DNA of 64,000 bases from Bryobacterales bacterium. Lineage in GTDB: Bacteria > Acidobacteriota > Terriglobia > Bryobacterales > Bryobacteraceae. Positions within the stretch are counted from its first letter, which is position 1, and every line of letters starts with the position of its first letter. The stretch covers positions 1 through 64,000 of the forward strand of contig JAEUQF010000022.1 of NCBI GenBank assembly GCA_016789745.1. Direction: 5' to 3'. Positions 43,801 to 51,438 of the stretch are shown piece after piece. A program made the position numbers and the translations under genes. The notes below the pieces were generated by a model. The model saw only the letters and a program-made list of their open reading frames with translations, was not told the origin of the DNA and ran no database searches.

Positions 43801-45944
43801 TGTATCGCGCCTATCTGGAGGACTTTCCGGAAGGAAAACATGCCGCCGAGGCGACGTCGATTCTGGAGCGGATCGATGCCGAGCGCACGGCGTGGGAAAA
43901 GGCTCGCGACAGCCGCGATGAAGACAAGGTCTTCGATTTCCTGAAGCGCTTTCCCGGTAGCCGGTACGAGTTCGATGCCAACACGCTGATCGACGATCTG
44001 CAGGCCGAGAAGCGGAAGAAGGAGGACGCGGCATTTGAGAAGCTGCGGTCGGCGCCGCATCCGGAGGCCTGCCGCGCCTACCTGCGGGAGCATCCGAACA
44101 GCCGCTACAAGCTGCAGTTGGAACAGATGCTGGCCGCGCTCGACCAGGAAGCCTGGGCGCTGACGCAGAGCAAGCCTTCGGTAGAGGCGTATCGCGTCTA
44201 TCTGCGGAGTTTCCCGGAAGGGCAGTATGCCGAAGCAGCGAAGATCGGCATCAGCAACCTCCGGCGCAAGAAGTATGTGCCGGTGATGGTGTTCGCGGCG
44301 GTGGCGGTGGTGGCGGTGTTTGCGGCGTCGCAGATTTGGGATTGGAACAACCGGCGGGCCGAGCGGGAGCGGGCAGCGCAGGAGGAATTGATTAAGAAGA
44401 AGGCCGCGGACCAGGCGGCGAAGGATAAGGAACAGCAGGCAGCGCGGCAGAACGAGGAGCAGCGCTGGCAGGGGCTGGACCGTACGGACCTGGTGGCGAT
44501 GCGGTCGTATCGCGATGCCTTTCCAAGTGGGGCGCATGCGCAGGAGGTCGCCGCGCGGATCGCCCTTCTCGACAAGGAAGCGGCGGCGTGGCCGGGCGTG
44601 CAATCTTCCAAAGACGCGAAGCAGATCGAGCAGTTTTTGAAGGATTATCCGGACGGGCGTTATGCGAAGGAAGCTCGCAACCTGCAGGCGCAATCGCAGG
44701 GCGAAGACGCCACGTATAAGAAGGCGCTGGCGAGCAAGCTGCCGAAGGATTACCAATCGTATCTGGACACGTACCCAACGGGGTCGCACACGGCGGAGGT
44801 GCGGCGTCTGTTGGATGAGTTGAAGAATGCGGAGAAGACGCAGTTTGAGCGGGCGCGGCAGACCAAGGATCTGACGGCGCTGCGGCTGTTCGCGCGCAAC
44901 TATCCGGATAGCGCATTCCGCAAGGATGTGGAAGTAATGATCCGCGATCTGGATGCCGAGCAGGCGTGGTCTAAGGTCAATAAGAACGATGAGGCGGCGA
45001 TCCGGAAGTTTCTGGAGCAGTATGTGATCAGCCCGGCGTCGAACGCGGCGCGGGCGCGGTTGGAAGAGCTGCGGATTGCTCGTGAGAAGGCGGAGAAAGA
45101 GAAGGCCGATCGCGAGGCGAAAGAGAAGGCGGATCGGGAGTTGAAGGATAAGGCTTCGCGGGAAGCCAAGGAGAAGGCGGACCGCGAGGCGAAGGAAAAG
45201 GCCGATCGGGAAGCCAAGGAAAAAGCTGACCGGGACGAGGCCGAACGCAAGCGCTTAGAGGAAGAGAAGAAGAAGGGCACGGTGGTGCCGCCGCCGCCGA
45301 TTGTCACGCAGGGACCGCGCGAGGTGAAGAATCCGAAGGACGGGCAGGCGTACATGTTGCTGCCGGGCGGCAAGTTCAGCATGGGTTGCCAGCCGGGCGA
45401 TAACCGCTGCAAGAAGGATGAGCCGAAGGCGCGGGACGAAGAGGTGCGGCCGTTCCACATCGGCAAGTACGAAGTGACGGTGGGTGCGTATCAGGCATCG
45501 GGGCGCAAGATGCCGTCCGACAGCGCATTCAACAAGGGCTGGCAGTTTAAGGATTTCCCGATGCAGAGCGTGACGCCGGCCGATGCGCAGGCCTATTGCG
45601 CGGCGGTGGGCGGGCGGTTGCCGACCGAAGCGGAATGGGAATATGCGGCGCGCGGAGGCAAGGGCGGCATCTATCCGTCGGGCGCCTCGATCAGTCCGCG
45701 CCAGGCCAACTACAACTCGAACAACAACCCGACGCTGTCGCGGGTGGGGAGCACGCCGCCGAATGGATTCGGGCTATACGATATGGCGGGCAGTGTGTCG
45801 GAGATTGTGGCGGCGGCCACCGGCGGGTTTGTGGTCAAAGGCGGCAGTTTCGCGTTCGATGATGTGTGGACGCGGGTCTCGGCACGCTTCCCGGTGCAGG
45901 TGAACAAGACGGAAAACACCTACGGCTTCCGCTGCGCGTACTAG
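40857..45944 (+). CDS. Giant membrane Ser/Thr kinase with ~25 helical repeats and FGE-like domain
   Basis: A 1695-residue protein. The kinase domain (residues 1-285) has GEGAMGKVF, K38, HRD 137-139 and DFG 157-159, all intact. From about 288 to 1135 there are 20 tandem repeats of about 42 residues of pattern W...L..FL..YP.G.Y...A...L..L, resembling TPR-like units. A membrane helix (VMVFAAVAVVAVFAA, about 1140-1160) follows, then five more of the same repeats outside, then six 8-residue EKADREAK-type repeats and a C-terminal FGE/SUMF1-like domain (about 1500-1695; LPGGKFSMGC, GGRLPTEAEWEYAARGG, YGFRCAY). The last lacks the paired active-site cysteines of true formylglycine-generating enzymes and its GNVWEW-like motif reads GSVSEIV, so it is probably a binding or sensor domain. 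The start is ATG; a TTG lies one codon earlier. Confidence 0.9.
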   Translation: MELIGGRYQVEKELGEGAMGKVFLARDMNLGGRRVAVKTMSLRAIGLNVADSQHREQFIERFRREAISAAVLSHPNIVTIHDTGEENGAPFIVMELVPGKDLRHVIRERRLTIREKLRIVRSVAAALDYAHSCKIIHRDVKPENIMIREDGEVKLTDFGIAKNMEAGTQTVANLTEGRALLGTPQYMPCEVLDSNPWSPRGDQYSLAVVAYELLLGRVPFDSQMLIPLLRQITMSPVPERESINPAFPAEAYSVLVRGLSKTPEERFESCAFFVEELSECLADLELQEVAIEREEREWNRLRETHDTKALEQFQQRYPSGRFVSLAKERLDQIRLGEQGDWQAVRETRDTQALRGFLGRYPKGRFQTEAQNRLKALEAEKEAWERVKDAEEPFAIEQFLQVFPNGPYTEPARWRLDYLKAENAAWEQAARARDEAAVEAYLAAHQGGPHSAQANDLLGELREETKEWRQLEQISNPDLLNEFVLRRPQGRYVQQAKARRDGLRAEQARWRQVESKGLDRDALQGYLQEFPTGLYASAATQQLDLLEREVQAWGKVKQDNAEALRQFLKSYPQGQFQQVARARLQAIQEEETAWASLSKAPSLGPAQAFLAQHPSGKYAAQAKKLLAELEGQAREKAAWDALAGSWDVAALETYVQKNPKSPFKSEAQQRIQRIRAEQKAWDACQKAQNLESVRRFLKEYPDGQYASFAQGLALQLDAEEAAWRSTHQSDDLKQYESFFQQYPKGRYSTEAQTRIVSLRDEEALFDRMALSQDPLPCREYLHKFPQGRFVMQVLARLVELDDKAWTKPQASGLPSDAQAYLKAFPEGRHVAEAQGLLDRVAREASRYEQATSTRDEEALRSFLRDYPQSKQAAAVQKLAAEVEKERLGWEEASKQRNVAALEAYLKSYPASKFKPEATKLAEGLRKEDAAFGNLQKGKTPPACREFLKQFAASPRTQQVKAWLEELDEASWQKTKTTGNAAKLYRAYLEDFPEGKHAAEATSILERIDAERTAWEKARDSRDEDKVFDFLKRFPGSRYEFDANTLIDDLQAEKRKKEDAAFEKLRSAPHPEACRAYLREHPNSRYKLQLEQMLAALDQEAWALTQSKPSVEAYRVYLRSFPEGQYAEAAKIGISNLRRKKYVPVMVFAAVAVVAVFAASQIWDWNNRRAERERAAQEELIKKKAADQAAKDKEQQAARQNEEQRWQGLDRTDLVAMRSYRDAFPSGAHAQEVAARIALLDKEAAAWPGVQSSKDAKQIEQFLKDYPDGRYAKEARNLQAQSQGEDATYKKALASKLPKDYQSYLDTYPTGSHTAEVRRLLDELKNAEKTQFERARQTKDLTALRLFARNYPDSAFRKDVEVMIRDLDAEQAWSKVNKNDEAAIRKFLEQYVISPASNAARARLEELRIAREKAEKEKADREAKEKADRELKDKASREAKEKADREAKEKADREAKEKADRDEAERKRLEEEKKKGTVVPPPPIVTQGPREVKNPKDGQAYMLLPGGKFSMGCQPGDNRCKKDEPKARDEEVRPFHIGKYEVTVGAYQASGRKMPSDSAFNKGWQFKDFPMQSVTPADAQAYCAAVGGRLPTEAEWEYAARGGKGGIYPSGASISPRQANYNSNNNPTLSRVGSTPPNGFGLYDMAGSVSEIVAAATGGFVVKGGSFAFDDVWTRVSARFPVQVNKTENTYGFRCAY
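45099..45242 (+). repeat. Six tandem 24-bp repeats inside the giant kinase gene
   Basis: Imperfect 24-bp units encode six copies of an octapeptide of type EKADREAK (variants EKADRELK, DKASREAK, EKADRDEA). They form a highly charged helical or coiled-coil spacer between the periplasmic repeats and the FGE-like domain. Copy number is likely to vary between strains because of slippage. Confidence 0.85.
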
Positions 45945-46000
45945 GCGTTGGGGGCACCCTTGCCCTCGGGGTGAGTATTCTCGTACCATAGTGGCGTCGC

Positions 46001-46711
46001 ATGAAACCTTACAGAACCCTACTCTCCTATGGCGCCCTGCTGGCGCTGGCAGCCACGCAGGCATTCGGTCAAGGATCGGTGGGAAAGTTGGACGCGGGCA
46101 ACGTGGAAGTTGCGGCGTTCGGCGGTTTTGCAGCCGGCGTAGGACGCACCGCGGCCGGCGTGGGCGGCAACGTCGCGGTGGCGGCCACGCGCGTAATCAT
46201 GCCGTACTTTGAAACGACGTTCTTCCCGGATTTGACGAACGTGTCGGTGACGCAGGCGTTCAATACGAACATCACGCTGCCGAATAACCAGGTGCTGACG
46301 ACGTCGGGCACCGGTACGCTGAAGAGCTCGTTTACGGACTTCCACGGCGGCGTTCACCTTCGCATTCCGACGAAGGCGAATCCGTCGCTGGTGCCGTACT
46401 TTGCGTTTGGCGTGGGTGCGCTGCGGCGCTCGCAGGCTGATGTGATTTATAAGATCGCGCAGCCGACGCTGCCGGCCGGTGTGACGATTCCGCCAGCCGT
46501 GCTGGCGGCAGCGCTGGCCGATCGCACCGATACGTTCCCGTCGGACACGCAGTTGGCGGTGAACTTCGGCGGCGGTATCCGCTACTATGCGACGGAGAAC
46601 TTCGGCGTGCGCGTGGAAGCGAAAGTTTACAAGCCGACGGGCGACATCATCGGGCGCACGTCGGATCCGTTCTTCAAGCTGACCTTTGGCGTGTTCTACT
46701 ACTTCAAGTAG
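46001..46711 (+). CDS. Outer-membrane beta-barrel protein
   Basis: A 236-residue secreted protein with signal peptide LLSYGALLALAATQAFGQ. The mature part shows alternating polar and hydrophobic strands (NVEVAAFGGFAAG, TQLAVNFGGGIRYY, FGVRVEAKVYKPTG) ending in FKLTFGVFYYFK, with a C-terminal aromatic residue cluster. This is the layout of a small OmpW/OprF-like outer-membrane barrel. There is an Ala/Gly-rich middle section, and the homology is not close enough to name a family. It lies 56 nt behind the giant kinase gene and could be its target or partner. Confidence 0.75.
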   Translation: MKPYRTLLSYGALLALAATQAFGQGSVGKLDAGNVEVAAFGGFAAGVGRTAAGVGGNVAVAATRVIMPYFETTFFPDLTNVSVTQAFNTNITLPNNQVLTTSGTGTLKSSFTDFHGGVHLRIPTKANPSLVPYFAFGVGALRRSQADVIYKIAQPTLPAGVTIPPAVLAAALADRTDTFPSDTQLAVNFGGGIRYYATENFGVRVEAKVYKPTGDIIGRTSDPFFKLTFGVFYYFK

Positions 46712-46727
46712 ACTGGGTGGGGCGCTT

Positions 46728-47564
46728 ATGAAAGCTGTACGTTTAACCTGGTTGGTTGCCGCGGGTGCACTTGCCGCTGCGGCGCAGTCGCCGATTCCGT
46801 TCACGTCGGTAACGCCGTGCCGGATCATGGATACGCGGACGGGGTCGGGGCAAACGGGAGCGTTCGGGGCGCCGACGCTGAATGCCAACAGCACGCGTAC
46901 GGTGCCGATTCCTCAGCATCCCTGCGGGATTCCTGCCGGGGTTTCTGCTTACTCGTTGAACATTACGGTGGTGCCTTCCGGGCCGCTGCAGTATCTGACG
47001 GTGTACCCGGCGGGGCAGGCGCGACCGCTGGTGTCGACGTTGAATTCGTTCGATGGGCGGATTGTGGCGAATGCGGCTTTGGTGCCGGCGGGCAACGGTG
47101 GAGCGATCGAGATCTTTGTTACCGACCGCACCGATGTGATCATCGACATCAACGGGTATTTCGGCGGCGCGTCGCAACAGCAGATGCGGTTCTTTCCGGT
47201 GACGCCTTGCCGGGTGACCGATACGCGGGTGGGCGGCGGGCAGAGTGGGGCGTTCGGGCCTCCCACGCCGACGGCCAATACGGAACGGACGATTGCGATT
47301 CCGCAACATCCGTGCGGAATACCGGCCGATGCGCGGGCGTACTCGCTGAATATCACGGTGGTCCCAACGGGGCAGTTGCAGTATCTGACCATCTTCCCGG
47401 CCGGGCAATTGCGGCCGTTGGCGTCGACGTTGAATTCGTTCGAGGGGCGGATTGTCGCGAATGCGGCGATTGTGCCGGCGGGGACGAACGGTGGGGTCAC
47501 GTATTTCGTCACGGATCAGACGGACGTGATTATTGATATCAACGGGTATTTCCGGGTGCAGTAG
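46728..47564 (+). CDS. Secreted protein made of two tandem ~125-residue domains
   Basis: A 278-residue protein, ATG preceded by GGGTGGGG, with signal peptide LTWLVAAGALAAAAQ. Two copies of a domain follow, each starting F-x-x-VTPCR...DTR, passing through PQHPCGIP, SLNITVVP.G.LQYLT and STLNSF.GRIVANAA, and ending in TD.TDVIIDINGYF. The two halves are clearly homologous. Paired cysteines in each (TPCR, HPCG) suggest disulfides. The domain is common in exported Acidobacteriota proteins but its activity is unknown to me. Confidence 0.82.
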   Translation: MKAVRLTWLVAAGALAAAAQSPIPFTSVTPCRIMDTRTGSGQTGAFGAPTLNANSTRTVPIPQHPCGIPAGVSAYSLNITVVPSGPLQYLTVYPAGQARPLVSTLNSFDGRIVANAALVPAGNGGAIEIFVTDRTDVIIDINGYFGGASQQQMRFFPVTPCRVTDTRVGGGQSGAFGPPTPTANTERTIAIPQHPCGIPADARAYSLNITVVPTGQLQYLTIFPAGQLRPLASTLNSFEGRIVANAAIVPAGTNGGVTYFVTDQTDVIIDINGYFRVQ

Positions 47565-47566
47565 AG

Positions 47567-47604
47567 GCGCGACGTGGACGTCGCGCGCAGACCTGGAGGT
47601 CTGC
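47567..47604. repeat. REP-like double hairpin between convergent genes
   Basis: Two perfect palindromes lie back to back: GCGCGACGT-GG-ACGTCGCGC, then GCAGACCT-GG-AGGTCTGC, both with a GG loop. They sit exactly between a stop codon and the convergent stop at 47609. The double-stem form resembles REP/BIME elements and would also end transcription on either strand. Confidence 0.75.
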
Positions 47605-47608
47605 CCTA

Positions 47609-48181
47609 CTATCTGGTGATTGCCCAGGCCAGGACAGACAGGGCTGTTGCGATTGCGAGGCCTGGGCCTAGCCAGCGGCGCCAGACCGGGATTGGTGTGG
47701 GGTGTGCCGGGGGTGGGGGCGGTGCGGGGGCTTCTGGTTGCGGCGGCAGCGGGGGCGGTGCGGTGGGTACGGGGCGGAAGCCGAACTGCGAGGCATTGCT
47801 CACCGGTTGGTCGTAACTGGCTTCAGCCTGTTTTAACCACGACAGATCCAGCGTTTTGTCCTGCTCGGCCTCCGGCATGCCGGCGATGCGCATCTTCAGC
47901 ATCTCTTCTTCCATCCAGGCTCCCAGCCCCTTGAAGTTGTCGATAGGCGGGGAGACGATGAACTCGCGGGTTTCGTCGATGGCGAGCGTGACGGGGACGC
48001 GGCGGGCCTTACAGGCTTCGACGTAGCGGGCCAACTGGGCCTGTAGCTGGTAGCGAACTTCGGTCTTCGGCAGGAAGTGCAGCAGCACCGGGAGGCTGGT
48101 GGTTTTGTCTACGGCACGGTAGGTGACGGTGTCGTGAGACGGGACGGTTCCGGAGATATGGAATTGCGTCAGTTTCAGCAT
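47609..48181 (-). CDS. Tail-anchored protein with a kinase-N-lobe-like domain
   Basis: A 190-residue protein. Residues 1-90 have a pattern reminiscent of the N-lobe of a Hanks kinase (YRAVDKTTSLPVLLHFLP, compare VYxAxDxxTGxxVAlKxLp), with Leu where the catalytic Lys would be and no catalytic loop. After a Pro-rich linker (PPPLPPQPEAPAPPPPP) comes one C-terminal helix (LGPGLAIATALSVLAWAI). It could be a degenerate kinase-derived binding module anchored in the membrane. The resemblance is by eye only; otherwise it is a hypothetical protein. It follows the DUF2721 gene on the same strand. Confidence 0.6.
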   Translation of the reverse strand: MLKLTQFHISGTVPSHDTVTYRAVDKTTSLPVLLHFLPKTEVRYQLQAQLARYVEACKARRVPVTLAIDETREFIVSPPIDNFKGLGAWMEEEMLKMRIAGMPEAEQDKTLDLSWLKQAEASYDQPVSNASQFGFRPVPTAPPPLPPQPEAPAPPPPPAHPTPIPVWRRWLGPGLAIATALSVLAWAITR

Positions 48182-48214
48182 TCCGGATGCTCGATGATAC
48201 CAAAGCCTGCGCGG

Positions 48215-48760
48215 TCAGGCTTCCAGCTTTTTCACGGAGTGTGGATCCATCTGTAGCAGACGATTCATGAACTGGATTTCGTCCCGAAGGCTGGCGATGG
48301 CCAGTTGGGCTTCGTGCACCAGCAGGACCGAACCATAAAGCAGGCAGACGGCTCCGGAGAGGCCGAGCATGACCGGCATCCAGTGCAGGCCAGGCCGGTT
48401 GAAGAGCGCGTCAAGGCCGATGGCGACGCTGGTGAGGACGAAGATGCCCGCGGCGATGTAGAAGATGCTCAAGGTGCGCTGCAGCAGGCTGGCGCGGCGG
48501 CTTTGGTGGCGCAGTTGGTCCATGAGCATCTGCTTGCGCTCTTCGTAGAGTTCGAGGCCGGTGGTGTCGTGGAGGAGGGCGTCGAGCTTGTCGCCGAGCA
48601 CGCGCGTGCGGTCGACGACACGGCCGAGCCGGTTGGAGGTGGACAGGATGAACATGCCGGCGGCGGAGATGAGCAACGCCGGGGTGATCATGGCCGCCAG
48701 GACGGCCAGCGCGGTGGAGAGTGTGTCGACGATCTGCGAAGGCGGAAAGGCGTTCGGCAC
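48215..48760 (-). CDS. DUF2721-family membrane protein
   Basis: A 181-residue protein starting with GTG. It has three predicted membrane segments (AMITPALLISAAGMFIL, IFYIAAGIFVLTSVAI, VMLGLSGAVCLLYGSVLL) and a cytoplasmic loop with STSNRLGRVVDRTRVLGDKL, the hallmark of DUF2721. The function of the family is unknown. It is separated by 23 nt from the hypothetical gene upstream in the same direction. Confidence 0.87.
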   Translation of the reverse strand: MPNAFPPSQIVDTLSTALAVLAAMITPALLISAAGMFILSTSNRLGRVVDRTRVLGDKLDALLHDTTGLELYEERKQMLMDQLRHQSRRASLLQRTLSIFYIAAGIFVLTSVAIGLDALFNRPGLHWMPVMLGLSGAVCLLYGSVLLVHEAQLAIASLRDEIQFMNRLLQMDPHSVKKLEA

Positions 48761-48783
48761 TCTTCCATATTATCTATCGTGGT

Positions 48784-49203
48784 TCAGCGTTCGCCGACGT
48801 CGGCGGTATCCTGGTTCACTTCCTCGCGGATGATGCGGTCGGTGGCGGCCTGGAGGTAGGCCTGGAGTTCGCGCGAGAGGGCTTGGAATTCGGGCCACAG
48901 CACGCCGTCGACAAAGCTCTTGGGAGCCCATACCATGACCGTGGTCAGGCGCTGGCGTTTGTAACGGAAAGGGCTGAGACCGTAGCGGCGGCAGAGGGCG
49001 ACGAACAGCTTGCGGGACCATTCGTCGGCCAGGGTGAACTTGAATTCCTGGGCGCGCTCCACCTTTTCGGCGTCGCGCAGGCGGCCGCGGATGCGCTCCA
49101 TGGCGGCTGCGGCGGCCATGCGCTCGCCGGGAGTGGTGGCACCGGCGAAGAGGGCTTCAATGCGGCGGAGTTTGTCGCGCAGGTCGCGTTCGTCGCGGTT
49201 CAT
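48784..49203 (-). CDS. Conserved hypothetical protein (helical)
   Basis: A 139-residue soluble protein. The N-terminal half is a helix-rich region (DERDLRDKLRRIEALFAGA) with a DUF2786-like pattern; the C-terminal half has the segment WSRKLFVALCRRYGLSPFRYKRQ followed by TTVMVWAPKSFVDGVLWPEF. No catalytic motif is seen. Its ATG overlaps the stop of the DNA alkylation repair gene (ATGA), suggesting joint translation. Confidence 0.75.
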   Translation of the reverse strand: MNRDERDLRDKLRRIEALFAGATTPGERMAAAAAMERIRGRLRDAEKVERAQEFKFTLADEWSRKLFVALCRRYGLSPFRYKRQRLTTVMVWAPKSFVDGVLWPEFQALSRELQAYLQAATDRIIREEVNQDTADVGER

Positions 49204-49913
49204 CGGGCCATCACTTTCTGTTTGTCGGAGAGTGTCATCTTTTCGGCGGCGTAGCGCAGGACCAGGCGGGGGGTGCGGCTGTGGTGTTCCTGCAGGAAGG
49301 CTACGGTTTGGGTGGGGTGTTTCGGGTAGGTCTCTTTGAGGAGCCAGCCGGTGCCCTTCTGGACCATCTCGTGCGGGTCGTCCAGGAGTGTGCCGGCGAT
49401 GGCGAGGATTGGGCCGAGGTGGCGTCCGGCGCGGGCTTCGTGTACCAGGCTGACGGCGGCGGCGCGGCGCTTCCAGATGTTCTTCGATGCGGTCCAGGGT
49501 GGGAGTTGGGCCACCAGTTCGGGGACGTTCTGGAGGCAGGCCCGGATGAGCCGGGTGCAGATGGCGTCGCAGGCCGACCAGTTCTGGACGTGGCGGTCAA
49601 TCCAGCGTTCGAACAGCTTGAACTCGCATTCGGCGCATTCGCGGGCGAAGCGGGCGTAGAGATAGGACACGAGCAGGGATTCTTCCAGGTGGCCGCCGCG
49701 CAGCAGGTCCGTGCAGAGGCGGTTGCGGTCGGCCGGTTTTAGCGCGCGCAACTCGGGGCGCAGTTCGCGTTCCCATTCGCGGAGGGTGGCGGCGGGAACG
49801 CCGTAGGCGATGACGGGTTCGACGAAGAAGCGCTGGGCCCCGCGGGCATAATCCGGGTCGGCGGCTTCTCTTAGACGGCCGCGGATCTCCTCAAGTAGTG
49901 CAGTGTGGGACAA
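49200..49913 (-). CDS. DNA alkylation repair protein (AlkD-like HEAT-repeat glycosylase)
   Basis: About 237 residues from a TTG start placed where the homology begins; the open frame further upstream belongs to no gene. AlkD-like proteins excise positively charged alkylated bases with a HEAT-repeat solenoid. Seen: helical repeats with EFKLFERWIDRHVQNWSACDAICT, then NIWKRRAAAVSLV, and the late ETYPKHPTQTVAFLQEH with an LRYAAEKM end. The catalytic Trp/Asp region (NWSACD) matches the family. It is divergent from the radical SAM gene with only a few bases between starts. It is coupled to the helical hypothetical gene downstream. Confidence 0.83.
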   Translation of the reverse strand: MSHTALLEEIRGRLREAADPDYARGAQRFFVEPVIAYGVPAATLREWERELRPELRALKPADRNRLCTDLLRGGHLEESLLVSYLYARFARECAECEFKLFERWIDRHVQNWSACDAICTRLIRACLQNVPELVAQLPPWTASKNIWKRRAAAVSLVHEARAGRHLGPILAIAGTLLDDPHEMVQKGTGWLLKETYPKHPTQTVAFLQEHHSRTPRLVLRYAAEKMTLSDKQKVMAR

Positions 49914-49919
49914 CTCACC

Positions 49920-51086
49920 ATGATAAACTCGCGGCTTATGGAGCTGGCATCTTTCAGCGGCCCGCCGCCGCGCATCACCAGCCTGTTGATCAAGCCTGCA
50001 TCGGCTCTGTGCAACCTGGATTGCGCGTACTGCTTTTACCTGGATCGCGCCACGGATCCGTATCACCAGTTGAAGTCGCGCACGATGACGCTGGAGACGC
50101 TGGAAACGCTGGTGGACCGCTGGCTGTTCTATTCCTATCCGGAGAGCGTGCTGGCGTTCCAGGGCGGGGAGCCGACGCTGGCCGGGCTGCCGTTTTACCG
50201 GCGGCTGGTGGAGTTCGAACAGCGGCATGGGCGCAACGGGCAGAACGTGAGCAACGCGCTGCAGACCAACGGCATGCTGCTGGACAGGGACTGGTGCCGC
50301 TTCTTCCGCGACTATAACTGGCTGATCGGCATTTCGCTGGATGGGCCGGAGGCCATTCATAACCAGTACCGCGTGAATAAGGCCGGGCACCCGACCTATT
50401 CGCGGGTGATGCAGAGCGTCGAACTGATGCAAAAGCACAAGGTGGAGTTCAACGTCCTCTGCGTGCTGAGCAAGGCGAACGTGGGCAAGGCTCGGGAACT
50501 GTATCGCTTCTATCGCAAGATCGGCGTCGATAACCTGCAATTCATACCGCTATCGGAGTTCGACCCCAATGGCAATGCGCTTCCTTTCACGGTGACCGCG
50601 GAGGAATACGGGCGCTTTCTGTGCGAGATCTTCGATCTATGGTGGCCGGACCGGCGCAAGGTGCGACTGCGGTTCTTCGACAATCTGGCCGAGGCGCTGG
50701 CCGGCCAGAAGCCGGGCACCTGTACAATGCACCGAAGCTGCGACAGCTACGTGGTAGTGGAGTATAACGGCGACGTTTATCCCTGCGATTTCTTTGTCGA
50801 AGGCGATTGGAAATTAGGGAATGTGACCGTGGATTCCTTTCCGGAACTGGCGCGGCGGCAGAAGCGATTCGAGTTCGCCTCAAAGAAGAGCCTGCCGCAC
50901 CAGGAGTGCCAGGAATGCACGTGGCGCGGGCTGTGCCACGGCGGTTGCCCGAAGAGCCGTCAGGGGCGGCGGGGGCAGTTCGAAGACCTGGACCATTTCT
51001 GCGAATCGTATAAGATGGCGTTCGAAAAATCGGTACCTGCCTTAAGAGAAGAGGTGCGGAAAATCCTTAGCCAGCCACACCGATAG
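49920..51086 (+). CDS. Anaerobic sulfatase-maturase-like radical SAM/SPASM protein
   Basis: Radical SAM enzyme of about 388 residues. The SAM cluster cysteines are C31, C35 and C38 in CNLDCAYCFYL, and FQGGEPTLAG is the anSME-type motif. The C-terminal SPASM/Twitch part holds the additional cysteines (CTMHRSC, VYPCDFF, CQECTWRGLCHGGCP, FC). Such enzymes oxidise a Cys or Ser of sulfatases to formylglycine. No sulfatase gene is in the window. An alternative ATG lies six codons downstream. It starts a few bases from the divergent AlkD-like gene. Confidence 0.9.
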   Translation: MINSRLMELASFSGPPPRITSLLIKPASALCNLDCAYCFYLDRATDPYHQLKSRTMTLETLETLVDRWLFYSYPESVLAFQGGEPTLAGLPFYRRLVEFEQRHGRNGQNVSNALQTNGMLLDRDWCRFFRDYNWLIGISLDGPEAIHNQYRVNKAGHPTYSRVMQSVELMQKHKVEFNVLCVLSKANVGKARELYRFYRKIGVDNLQFIPLSEFDPNGNALPFTVTAEEYGRFLCEIFDLWWPDRRKVRLRFFDNLAEALAGQKPGTCTMHRSCDSYVVVEYNGDVYPCDFFVEGDWKLGNVTVDSFPELARRQKRFEFASKKSLPHQECQECTWRGLCHGGCPKSRQGRRGQFEDLDHFCESYKMAFEKSVPALREEVRKILSQPHR

Positions 51087-51156
51087 AGCGGCTGTTCCAG
51101 TACCACATATCCATTTTCAGGCCTATTCCTATGACGTAAGTTGGGGTAGGTCAACT

Positions 51157-51438
51157 ATGCGTTTACGTGCTCTGGTTCTGCTGTTAGCGGCCACTTCGCT
51201 GGCGATGGCCGGCTCTTTCGTGAAGTCGGAAAAAGAGGTCAGCTACGACACGCGGCCGAAAGGCAGCGAGTGGCTGGGCGAGTGGCGGCCGAAGTTGAGC
51301 GAAGAGGAGGTGCTGCGGCGTTGGGCGGATGCGGCGCGGCAGCGGTTGGGGGTGGTGGAGAGTAAGGGGAAGGTGGCGGAGCGCCCGGCGTCGGCTACGG
51401 CATCGGCAGCGCCAGCCAGCTCTTCATCGTCGCGGTAA
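51157..51438 (+). CDS. Small secreted protein of unknown function
   Basis: A 93-residue protein with a clear signal peptide ([18 protein letters not shown]). The mature region is charged, [17 protein letters not shown] and [17 protein letters not shown], followed by a Ser/Ala-rich tail. No domain is recognised. Its 3' end overlaps the end of the convergent alpha/beta hydrolase gene by 44 nt. Confidence 0.55.
   Translation: MRLRALVLLLAATSLAMAGSFVKSEKEVSYDTRPKGSEWLGEWRPKLSEEEVLRRWADAARQRLGVVESKGKVAERPASATASAAPASSSSSR

Noticed and set aside
43000..45000. CRISPR-like or satellite DNA repeats
   Set aside because: The periodicity is at protein level (about 42 residues) with divergent DNA, not regular direct repeats with spacers.
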